Source: Prasinococcaceae sp. CCMP 1430 (lineage: Eukaryota > Prasinodermophyta > Palmophyllophyceae > Prasinococcales > Prasinococcaceae). Taken from it: DNA of 20,370 nucleotides. The translations under genes were made by a program, and so were the position numbers. Below the pieces are notes generated by a model, which saw only the letters and a program-made list of their open reading frames with translations, had not been told where the DNA came from and did not search any database. Shown in pieces: positions 7,301 through 19,300 of this stretch. The DNA lies in assembly GCA_013416795.1 (NCBI GenBank), contig RQSC01000030.1:145783-166152 (forward strand). The letters run 5' to 3'. The first letter of the stretch is position 1; every line of letters begins with the position of its first letter.

Positions 7301-10300
7301 GGCGTGTAGGATGCCACGCGCGCCGCCGCCGAAGAGCGTCCTCACGTCACCAGCGTCAGCATCATCGATGCCGCGCGAGTCGGCTGCGTGGCGCCGCCAG
7401 ATTTGCTCGTACACCTGGGCGACGGGCAGGTCAAGCGCAATGATACGACCGGCTACCAGCAGCTCCATGGACAAGTCGTCATCCAAGAGGCCGAGCATGT
7501 CCAAAGAGCGGCAGATGTAGTTCTTGACGTCGCGCATGAGTACGAGGGAGTTCTCCTTGCATGAGTGCGGCGCTCGCCCCATCCCTCCGCGGATGAACTC
7601 CTCCTGCGTGGGTGACTTGGAAAGGATGAGCAAATAATCGGGCTCCTCCTTCGGCGGGGTGATGATGAGCGACAGCAGTTCGAGTAGGATGACGCTCTGG
7701 CGCAGCGTCGCAGGCACGTGTCCACTTGCCCCGAGGGAGGACAGCTTGAGGGCGATATGGCGGACGGTGGCGGACTGGCATTCGGCACCGTCTGCAGCGA
7801 TGGCAGACAGAAAGCCCTGGACCGCGTCCGCACACTCTCGCGACTCCGTGCATGCTGTCGTCAAGAGGCTCTGCAAATCCCCCACGACGCTGATCATACT
7901 TGTGAGGGGAGCACCTGCCGCCACAGCACGCGCCCGGGCAGGGCGAAGCGACACCATTCGACCCAGCAGCTTGGTCAACTGACCGAGGGAGACAAGAGCT
8001 GGAGCATCGCCCTCCCGGCCTTCATTCTCTGCTGCAACCATGCCGGCGGCTTGGCGAGCGAGCAGAGCAGCAATCTTGGCCACACCACCACGTGCGGCCA
8101 AGAAGAGCGCGGCATCGTCCTCATTGATTAGATCAAGGATCATGCCATAAAGCGTGCAGCCGTACTCACCGGCCTCGATGGCCGCGTCGAGCATGCCCAC
8201 GAGCTTAGCCAAAAGCTCGAGCTTGGCGTGCGCGGACGCGGACGCGACTGTGCCCATCAGACTGGCAGCCTCGTCGCGCAGGGGCGCGCAAGAGCTCAGC
8301 AGCAGAGGCGCGACCCATCCACCCGCGTCATGAGCGAGGCCGTGCTCGGCGGGGTTGGGAGCCTGGCCGCTCCAACCTTCACCAGCGGGGCCGATTCGTT
8401 GCTCGGCTGCTGCCCTTGCCTTCTTCTTCCAACGCAGCGCTACTTGTGCGGCGCTCAGCTCGGGGCGACTGACCGCCGCCTTGTGCTTGAGCAGTGCCTT
8501 CCGCCGGGTGTGAGCGCGCACTCCCTCGCGCTGGTCTCCGCCGACCCACGCACTAGCATCGACGAGAGCACTGGCGACTCCTTCACCCTCCGTCCATGGC
8601 TCTGCGTTCTCTGACGCCCCACCACGCGCGGGGACAGCGGCCTTGGCGAGGATACGCACGCACGGCCGTAGAACGTGCCGTGCTACTGCGGGATCGTCGG
8701 CGCCGGTCGACAGCCCCGCCAAGAGAAGCTCGACAGCAAGCCTCAGGCGTGACTCCCACTCAGTGACGCTTAGGTCTGATACATCCTGCTGAGCCATCTG
8801 TTGCAGCAACGCCAACTCTTCACTGATCACCGCGCCCATATCGACGGACGCGTGGCTTGCCAGGGCTGCGCGCACACGCTCGCGGACTAGGCAGCAAATG
8901 GATCTCGAGGCGTCAGGAGAAACCGACGCCAGCCGTGCGAGGTACGTGCGAGCCACCTCGCGGCTGCGAGGCTCAAATGCTGGCACTAGAGTGCCGAGCA
9001 GCATTGCAACATCGCTGGCGCGGTCGTCCGCCCCGAGCAGACGAGGCCATGTGCCCGAGGGCGCGCCTGCAAGCGCCGACAGAACTTGCACCACATCAGC
9101 AGCGTGTGCTACGGCGCACCCGTAGCAGCGCGCTGACCCGCTGCGGGGCTGCAACGTCTGCGCACTCAGCAAGCGCCGCCACGAGTTGCGACCGTCACAA
9201 TCCTCGCCGCTCATGTCCAGGCGAGCCCCGAGAGCCGCCCTCGCAGCGCGCACATGCGTCTGCACGCGAGCCAACGAATCGGACGCTTTTCGGAGCTTGC
9301 TGCAGTAGAGCTGCGACACGCTCACCACTGAAGGGCGTATTGGGACATAGGCGCGCACCTTGTCGCACACCTCCAAACCGGAAGCTGAGGCACCAGCGTC
9401 GATACGCGCGTTGCCTTCGAGCGCGTCAAGCAGCGAGCGCTGATGTCCCTCCAGCAATCGAGCCTGCTGCTTGACCTCAGGCGCGAAAGTCTCCAGAGCG
9501 GCCAGCGCCAGTCGCGAGCTCTCGTCGTCGGTGACGGGCTCGCACGGGGAGCGCACGCCCTCAACGACCTGCAGCGTCGCTTCCAGACGGCCGTACTTAC
9601 TGTAGCCACACTCGTTGCACATGAAGCCATCGAGATCGTCGTAGTTGATGTTGCGGCAATTTCTGCACTGGTAGGCGTTCTCGCGGCAGTAGTCACACAC
9701 GCCGTGCTTGTCGACCACGATCTGGCTGCATCGAGGGCAGATCATCGCGTCGTTCGACGACGCGCCGGGGTGGAATCCGTCGATTTCTAGCATCACAGCA
9801 CTTGCTGCCGCAGGAAGTTTCAGCACACAGGTTTCGCTCGCTTGCGCGTCAATTGGCAGTGACACGGCCGCAACTCGATGCCAAGCACCAGCGTCTGATC
9901 TCAGCTCGTTCAATCCAACGCCCGGCCTGCAGGAGCAGTACACACTCACCGAGCGCACACGCCTGTGGCCGTACGATGCATGGCCGGCGCCCATTCTGCC
10001 CTGCGCCTCCATTTCGTTCGCCAAGGCAGCAGCTCGCCTGCCCGGAGCGCGCGCATCTCTCACAGCAATCGACACGGAGCACAGGGTGTGAAGCTTCGGC
10101 AAGAGGCCGAGGAGCCCGCGGCTGGTAAAGCGCACGCTCTGCGGCCAGCTTGAGTCGAGCACCATGCTGGTCAGCTGCAGAGCGGACCCGCCTAGCACAG
10201 GGACTTCATCCTCGCGCGAGCTGGCTGAAGAGGCACGATTGTGCGCCGGCACACGCTCACTGTCCGCGGCGCCCGCAGACGACGCAGGCGCTTCGCGGCA

Positions 10301-13300
10301 CACCGGCATTGTCGGCAACGGTGCGGGCGAGCTGCACACCGTACATGGCGTCGCATCCAGGTAATATCCTGGCAAATCAATGATCCTGCCGAGGGATGCA
10401 TAGGTGCTCGCGTGGGGGTGTTCGCGTATCACGGCCCCGACCTGCCCGATAGAGTCCAGCAGCGCCCCCAGTGTCTCAACAGAGCCCTCGAAGTGACTCG
10501 CGGCAGCACCATCAGCAACGAGGATCTCGCCGACCCACGCCAAGAGCTCGCTCCCACGCTCCCCATACGCCGGGAGCAGCGCCACAATGTCCGGCAGGCG
10601 CGCCACCACGCCCGCTTCGTGCCCCGTGCCACCAAGCGCCCACGAGCGGCGCAAGACCGCACACGCTGCCTTGCGGCAGCTGAACGAAGCGCGCTCGAGG
10701 ACGGCACCTCGAGCGAAGGTCACGAGTTCCTCGACCGAGATCACAGCGCCACCAGCGCTTGGATCGCGCAGGCCATTTTCCAGCTCATCCTTGCTCGATA
10801 GCGCGGCGGCCAGCAGCCCCAAGGCCAGCTCAGCAGCTGCGTCGCTCGTGACGCGATCGGACCACGCAATTGCTTTCAACATGTCCGTCGCCTCGGCAGA
10901 GTCCCCAGCGTCGCCGTTGTCTTCAAAACGCATCCCGACGCCAGGACCAGCCACCAGCTTGTTCCACGCCGCAGGGGAACAATTTGCAGCCCGCGTGAGC
11001 CCAGAGAGCGATTCGAGCAGTATGAGCTCGTCGCAATACGTCAGCGCTGCACCCGCGGCACTTGAGCTGGACAGCGCGCGCGCAGCGTCTCCGAGATGCT
11101 TGCGCATGGCCTCTGCTGCGACCGCGACTTCACTGGGAGCTCCTGGCATACCGCGCAGAAGGTACTCCAGGGCCGGCAGCGCAGACGTTGGCGCTTCCGC
11201 AGCCGCCGACAAAAACACCCCCCTCCATGCAGGGCGCAGCGGCGAAACCTCGAGAGCACCAGAGAAGGACGCCGCTAGGAGGAGCTTCGCCAGCGCATCC
11301 AGTGCACAGCAACTCGCCACCGCGCGGTCCGAATCATCACTGACCATCTGCCTATCCGCGCTTCCCATGAGTGCGTCCACTCTTGGCAGAGCTAAACACG
11401 GACGTTGCGGCGCTGGCACCGGCTGCACGCTCTGGTGCCGTCGCCTCTCGATCATCTCGACGTGCTTCTCGCAATCAGCCGCAACGTCGGCCTCAAGTGC
11501 TTGCATCAAAGCCGGGAGCACATCGAGGGCGCTCACAAGCCAATCGCTGGCATCTTGGGTGTCCAGTACAGGCGCCCAGTGTCTTTGAGTGCTGACGAGC
11601 GTTGCAATCTCTGAGATGGCTCCGTGATAAAGGCTTGAGCGAGCGAGCATCCCCGTCGTAGCGTTTGCCGCGAGAGGAGTCGCAAGCGCACCGATGTGGT
11701 CGACGAGACACCTGGCAGCCTGCTCAGAGCCAGCATGCGCGGCGTGCACCAGCCCGGCACCGATGGCCCTGCACAGTCCCAGCAGTTGAGGCGTCCCGTC
11801 ACCGCTGTCTGGCACACTGTTCGTGCTCTCGGCTGATTCGAGGCGGCCCGCAAGCGCCACAGACACCGCAGACATCACGGCAGTGCAACACGCCGTCGAG
11901 GTCTTGTCCAGTGCACGAGGCGACAAGCGCGGCCGTGCCCCAGAGAGGGCCCCAGATGGTGGCGTGCGCGGATCTCGCCGAGAACTCACCTCGGATCCGC
12001 CGGCGGTCGCTTCAGCGCGGCGCGCAGGAGCTGGTGCAGCCGCGTTCATGGCCACCATCGGATGCGCCGAGTTGTGAGTCTCAGCATCAAAGTCGGGTTC
12101 CTCCCAATTCTCGTCATCGATGGCCTCGCTAACCAGCGTGTCGCGCTGGCGAAGGTAGCATTGCTCGCACAAGTCATAGTCCTGGCATATCAGGCAATGC
12201 CACCGTGTGCCAATGATAGGGATGTCCCCGCACACGTCGCATGCAAACTCAGTCGGCGCCGCCGCACGCGCTCGGACCTGCTGCTGCGCCTGCGCTTCGC
12301 GCGTGCGGGATGCAGAGGCTCCCGGCGCGCCAGTGTCCCCTTGCTCGTCGCGAATCTGAACAGCTCGCAGCTGAGCCGTGAGTGCGCTCGGCGTCATTGG
12401 GTGGCCTCCCGCTTCCGGCTGACACGCCGCACCGAGCTCTCCTGCCCTCGCTCCAACAAGCACCGCCATCAACGCAGACGACACTGCTTGTCGAGTAGCC
12501 CAGCACTCGACGCTGACACCCTTCATTGCAGCCAGGGACGCCGCTTGCTCAAGACAACTCGGATTCCCCGTCGCGCGTGCCGCCGCGTGCATAATGATGA
12601 CGAGGTGCACCGCTGCAATGGCCGGCATCGCCGCGGGTGTGGTCCGCAGCCCCGGAATTTCGCGCATGAAGCGCGCACAGATGCGCACAACGATGCGCAT
12701 GGCCTTCTCCCAGTCTCGCACATAGCCCCTCTCTGCCGCGGCGGCTGCTAGCGCGATGTCTCGGAACGTCTGATACCAGCACGATGCGAGCATGACCCCA
12801 GGACGCGCAGGTGTCGCGTCGACGGCGCTTTGGAGGCGAGCAAGCACGTCGTCTGCACGACTGCTGCCAAAGCCAGTCACGATTTGAGGAGAGAAAGCAT
12901 CTCGTGTTGCCTCATCAGCACGCTCGATGTCCTCCAAAGCGGCTGCGACGCCGCTCGCGATTGTCGAAATCCTCTCGAAACACCCGCGGCTGGGCTGGAG
13001 CGCGCGCTGCACCACAGCATGCACCGTCGAAAGGTCGCAGCTAGACGGCAGCACCTCGACCGCGGCGCCGATCAGGCCAATTATCCCGCACAATGCGGTT
13101 GCGCGCTGGGCGTCTGAAGGCGTGTCCCGATTGTCAAGGGTCGCCCCGACACATTCAGTCGCGCCAGAGGATGCTCCATCAGCCACCATACCGGTGACGA
13201 AGGCAAGGACCTCTCTTTCCGAATCGCGCGGATTCACCTGCTGCACCTCCTTCGCTTCCTCATCTGCACGCGCGAGGAGCTGCTCCTTGCTCTGCGTGTA

Positions 13301-16300
13301 AATTTCGACGCCGCTGAGCCGTGGCGTGCTTCGTTCGGACGCACATGTTCCCACATATATCGCGAGTCGATTCTGAGTGCTCAGGCTCTCCACCGCGCTG
13401 AAAGGCACGTCATACCATCGGCTGAACTCCGAAGTGATCGGAAGAACGACCGGCCCGACGCGGACCTCAGTCGGGGTGTGCGACGAGCCACGAGCCCCAA
13501 CGTGCACTCGTGCGCCGGCAATGGCGCGGCCACTTGCACCCACATACTCGGCGGATATGGTGAAGCCTCCAGGCGGTCCCTCAACAAAACCGCTCTCTGA
13601 GGCCAGGGACTGCGCCACTGCGTCGGAGTCCCCCGCAATGTCGCTCGGCCGCAGCTGATTGCCGGTGATTGTCGTCTCCGCTGTGCTGCACTCGCAGCTC
13701 TCAAAAAAGTCGAAAGCAAAACTTGGGCGCTCGCCATGATGTCGGCGGCCATTGGTGCTAGCATCACTCGACGCAGGCACACCGCCACCTGACGCGACAG
13801 AGTCCTCGTCACGTGGCTCGCTCCGCACTCCCGGTAGCAGAAGTGCGTCCCACGGTGGCGCCGCGTGGGTAATACTGTGAAACGCGACGGACCTTCCGTC
13901 GGCGGCACGAGCAAGCAGCAGCGGCACACGCCGACTTTCGCTCGTGGACGACCGTGCGGAGGATTTCTCCGCGGCCATCAGCACGCCCACAGCGCCCCCG
14001 CTCTCCTCCGAGGCTTGACATATCGGCGCCTTAGCAACAACGTAGTGGCGCCTTGGAATATCCACGACGACAATCTCGCGCGTCGACCGTCCGGCCATCA
14101 CGACGAGCCCAGCGGTGGCAGCACCGTCCTCGATAAAGACGCACTCTGGGCGACCCTCGCGCCTCGCAGCCAGTGATGGGGCGCGCGCGAGCCGCGCGCA
14201 TGCCGCAGGGAACATCACAGGCCGACCAACAAGTGTGCGCAGGTCGGGCGCAGCTACACACAACAAAGGGACCATGCCGTCCCAGGCCACAACAACAGCG
14301 TGCAGGTGCTCGCTCCAGTGAAGGGCAGCCCCGGGTGGTGCAGCAGGCGAGTCTGGCGACGGAAAGCCCTCCGCAAAGAGCGTCGCGTCAAATGTGCACA
14401 CCCTGACCGCTCCGCGATCCTCAGCGTCGCCACTGGCACCCGCGTCGCGCGCAGCGGCTGAGACGACTTTCCCCGACGCAGTCAGAGCGAGCACGACGAG
14501 CGTTCCCTCCGAGTCTCGAGCAGTGCAGGCATCAACGAGCGCATCGTTAGGGGGCGCGGACACCACTGCAACAACTGGCAACCCATCGGCCGCGGTATCG
14601 ATGATTTCAACCCCAGCCCCAACTGCTACCATCAGCCACGGCGCTCTGCCAGACGCCCACTCCAGTCCGACAATCTCAGCACCAAGAACAGACACGTCCA
14701 CGCGCGACGCCGACGCCGATGCCCGGTCACGGCCGTCCCCGCCGGCGTCTGCGGCCATCAAACGCACGCCAACAGGGATGTCCACCTTGCATTGCACAGC
14801 CCGGGCCTTCAGATCTGCAACAAATGCGCTGCACGCACCCCTGGCGCCCGCAGTCGCCACGTACCCCTCGTAACCAGCCTGAGTGCACACAGCCACACGC
14901 TTGGCGGCATGGCCAAGTTGCACCTGCACGGTCGGCGAAGGCAGGGTGTCCGTCGTCGCAGATCGACTTGCGATTGCTATGGTGCTCGCATCCCACACAC
15001 ACGCCACCTCTCCCTCTGCGGTGACTGCAATACCGCGACTGCCGCTGCTGCATGCGAGAGCGACGGCCGGCTCATCGCGCCCGATCGACGTTGCGCGGCC
15101 CCGCTGCATCCTCACAGGCTGAGCGCTCGCAGAGAGTTGGGGCAGCTTCTGCGAGCCTTTGGCTACCAGCAGGTCGTGCTCTGTCCACTCTACGTCCGCT
15201 GATGGCAGCGACGCGATACTGGCCAGCCATCCAGGGCTCGCGCTCGATTTCGGAAGCAGCTCTTCCACAGCGGACGTGAGCTCAGGCAGCACCCGGGCTG
15301 CCATTGTAGTGTGCAGCGCCCGCACTGCCGCAGTGGGTAGTCTCGCAGCAGGAGTGTCCGTATTGCAGCGCAAAGGGTCCTGCGCTTGGCTGTAGGTGGC
15401 AGTACCTAGTCCCTGCCACGTCCGGGCAGATGCGGCGGAGGCGAGCTTGGCAATCGAGTCCGCAAACTCCGGGGCACCGAGCCACGGGTCAGCCTCAACT
15501 AGGCTCACTGCGGACGATGGCACAGCAGGAAGCGTGTGCCCCGCCGTGTTCGAAGGCGCCGACACGGCCGTCTTTGGCAGCGGCCGGCGTCGCGTAAAAG
15601 CCCTCAGAGGACCCCCCTCGCCGCCCCCCGGAGACTGCGACACACAGCGACATCGAGGCAGATTTGAGCTGCCCGCACCGCAATCGCAGAAGAAGCGGCT
15701 CTTGCGGCTGTACACGACATCATGGCCAGCATGGCAGTGCCTTGCGCAGGCACTGCACATGCCCTTTGAGCTGGTCAGGTTGCACGTGTAGCAGAAATAC
15801 CAGTGCTGTTCCATGAAGTGACTGCCGCTCACGCTATACGTGCACTGCGCATCAGTGTCCTCTTGGTCGTCGCGCCGCGCGCCTGTCTTCGCGGATCTCA
15901 CGCCCATGCGGTCGAACACTGCCCGCGCAGCATCGTCCGCACCAGGCTTTGCCTGCTTGCTCGCCACAACCGGCGCACCCTTGACCCTCGCTGTGGCCGA
16001 TGCTCGGCCAGAAGGCCTAGCAGCCCTGCCAGTGCTGCGTGATTCAGCCCGATCACGTGGCGAGCAGGCTCTCACGCACTCAGCGACAGCATGCAGTGCG
16101 AGAGACACAGCTGAGTAGTCCTCGCGGGAGACAGCGGCCTCGAGCTTTGAAGCAATGGCCCCAACTGTCCTTGCAATGGCATCCTCATCCAGAAGGCCTG
16201 CGACGACGAGCGCGAGCTGCGTCGCCAAGCGCACACGCGTCGGGGCGTCGTTCGTCGAGATAGCGTACGCGCAATACGAGACTAGAGCCACGAGCACACC

Positions 16301-19300
16301 CTCAGCGCCCTCGCGAGTGTCATCATCCGGCGGCGGCACTTCCGCACCGTCTCCGCCACCCACTTCTCTGTAGCACGCGTCAATGGCCGCCAATGCATCT
16401 GCTCGGATAGCCGCAGGGGGTTGCGACGCGTAGGCGACAGGATCCGACGCCGGCAGAGCGCCGTCGGCTTCACTCGCTTTCGTACTCAGCCGGTGCAGCA
16501 GTGCAATCTTTTCCCGCGGGATCAAGACCGAAGACAGCAGAATCGCTGTCCTTTTCCCTCCAATGCGCGAAAAAACACGTCTGACTTCCCCGCGCATCTC
16601 CGAGCAGCCGCGCGCAAGTGCTGCAATCATGCTCAGCACCGCGCGCGTTTGCGCGGTTGTTGCAAAGCACGGGCTCTCGAGTGAACCAATTAGACGAAGC
16701 AGACAGTCGCCCGACAGTATCTTCCAAGCATGTTCCATCGAGGCCGCCCGATCCATTGCATGCAAGCGCTTCAGGCTCGCGCACAACTGCGTGAGCAGGG
16801 TCTCGCGCACCGCGCGCTGGACCTTGGCAGGTTCCACCTGGTCAGTGCCAGGCATTGCGACAAAGCGGACCGCAAGATCGCGGGTCTTCCGCGCCGTGAT
16901 CTCATGTTCCCGGTGCGCATACCCCCGCAGCTCCGCTCCAGGGGTCAACATGCCGAGTGCAGCAAGTGCGGCCTCGTGCCCCCAGGAGGTAGACGAGCTC
17001 ACACACACTCGCAAGAGCTGCTCACGGAGAGCATCGCTTCGAATCACCGAACCACTGGCGAGCTGCCTCCATTCGCAGACTGCCCTGGCAATCGAGCATA
17101 ACCCCGAAACGGCCAGTGCGCACATCGTCTCAGGAGCGGGTTCGTGCCCAAGCTGCTCGCTCACGACGGTTGACAGCACCTCTTCCATGCATATGCAGCC
17201 CTCTCCAGGCTGCGGTGCAATCGCGACAAACGTAAAAAAGAGGGCGTCAACCCAGGGCGGTCGCTCAGTGCTAAGCAGCGGGGGGCGCTCCCCATCGCTG
17301 AGACATCGAGCGTCCCCCAGAGCTAGGGCAATCGCCTCCATCGGAGCACTGCTGGCGATCAAACTCCCAAGTGGCACTTCATCCTCGGGACGCCCGCCGC
17401 ACCAGGATACGGCGCACGCGCCAAGTGCACGCCCAAGAGCGTTCAGAGCGGACTCCAGGGCCGACGCCACTGCGACCATGGCCTCAGAGACGTCTGCATC
17501 GGTGGGCTCTGTTGCATTGCCATCTCCACCAATCTCGCCCAATATCTCGCACACATGGGCGATAGTGAGCCCCAGCATCCCGGCATGCACCGCCCCGAGC
17601 GATAAAGCCACACGGTTGATCGCAACGCCCCCTGCGGCTTGGTGTGCAACGATGCCAACGAGAGCTGGCAGCGCCTTGCATGCACCGAGCACAGTCTCGT
17701 GGCCCGTATTTGTTGTAGTGCATGCTCCTTCGTACTGTTTGACGCGCAGGAGCGCCAGAGCAAGCGCGTGTACCTCGCGGGAGCGCTCGGCCACGGTGTG
17801 GGCCTCGGCAAGGGCCAGTCGCCGCTCCCCGACGAGTCGGCAAAGGTCGTCGCCGCTTTCGTCATCGCACCGACCCTGCGGGTGAATTGCAGCTGCGCAT
17901 GTCAGACAAATTCGCGCCGAATGGTCGAGCAGATCCACCACGCAGCTGTTGCCAGCAGCGGCGTGCACTCCACAGAACGCAGCATCGATGGTTGAGGCGA
18001 GCGCGGCAAAACACCCCCGGGCTTCCCGATCGCCTCCTCTTGACAAGGTCGCACTGGAAGCTGGCGCTTGTAGCTTGAGGCACCACGGCCTTGGCTGCGT
18101 GGGCCCGCGAACATGCACATCAGCGCCCGTGCTCATCAGAGTCGCTGCTCGTGCGACGAGCCATGCTGGCGGCTCCTCAAAGTGCATGTACATGTGCATG
18201 TGGGTGATCAGCTGCACGAATGCGGTGACCCTCAGCGCGCGCGAGGGCGCCGCCCTTTGTTTCGCGAACACGTCCTCCCCGTCGATGGTGCGCTCGAGCG
18301 AAGACACGCGCTCCATCATTGCGCTTGCAACTCGCTCTTTGTCATCGGCCGACGCAGCATGCCATGCAATGAGTAGGGCCTCGGCCATGGTCTGGGACGG
18401 CACGCACGTCGCGTCGTCGCGCGAACCGTCGAGAGCAACGGCCAGACTTGAAGCACGCACGAGGGCGCGTAGCACCCCTGCGGACGCCTCAGTGCCGGCT
18501 TCTGCAACGGCCCACACCACCAATGCGGCGAGCCAGTCAGTCTGGTCAGTTCCATGTGCCCAAGTCGTGACGATGCCTTCGAGAAGAGCGTCCAGTGCGC
18601 CTGCGGCGCGCGACGCCGAGCACAACAGGCCGTCTGCGAGGCGTCGCAGCGCCGACGCGCCTGCGATGTCCAGCCGCCGCAGCACCGGCACCATCACCTT
18701 CATGCCCTCTGCTACACGCGGCACCCGCCCCGCGCACTCAGCGAGCGCCGTCAGGGCCATCGTCGCCGCAGTCGCCACCTTGGTGTCGAGCTCTTCATTG
18801 CTGGAATCCCCAAGGGCATTGCACAGTGCGCGCGCAATGGATGTGGCAAGGGCGTCGAGAGGTGCGATTGCCCGCAGCGCATGCGCCGCGTCCCGCATGG
18901 CCTCCCTGGCCCGGTCCCCGTCGGTGGTAGGAGCCGCAATGACGCCCTCGGGCCACGGCATGGACGCGCCGCCCACTTCGTCGCCGGTGGTTGCACTGCC
19001 ATCGCGGTCCCTGTACAACAGCAGCGTGACTTGCTCGAGTGCGAGGGCTACTGCGGGCAAGTGATGCCGAGCAAGGCCAGGCTGCCCATCTCTTGCCGCG
19101 CGCAGCACCGGCGCAGCTGCCAATGCCCGGCACGCGCTGCCCATGCGCTCGCACGCTCCTCCTCTGCGCTCGAGCCAACTTGCCGTAGCCACGGCTAGCG
19201 GCTCGCAGAGGCCGTCCGCAGCGAGGCGGCCACTCGACACCACTCCAGTGCACTCACCGCGCAGCTCAGCCTCGACGAGGAGCTCAAGGGACGGCACTAG

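Noticed and set aside
16563-19064. Plus-strand open frames of 440 and 371 codons (16563-17885, 17949-19064)
   Set aside because: Both are low-complexity shadows of the helical N-terminal part of the ligase, without motifs or a plausible start context.
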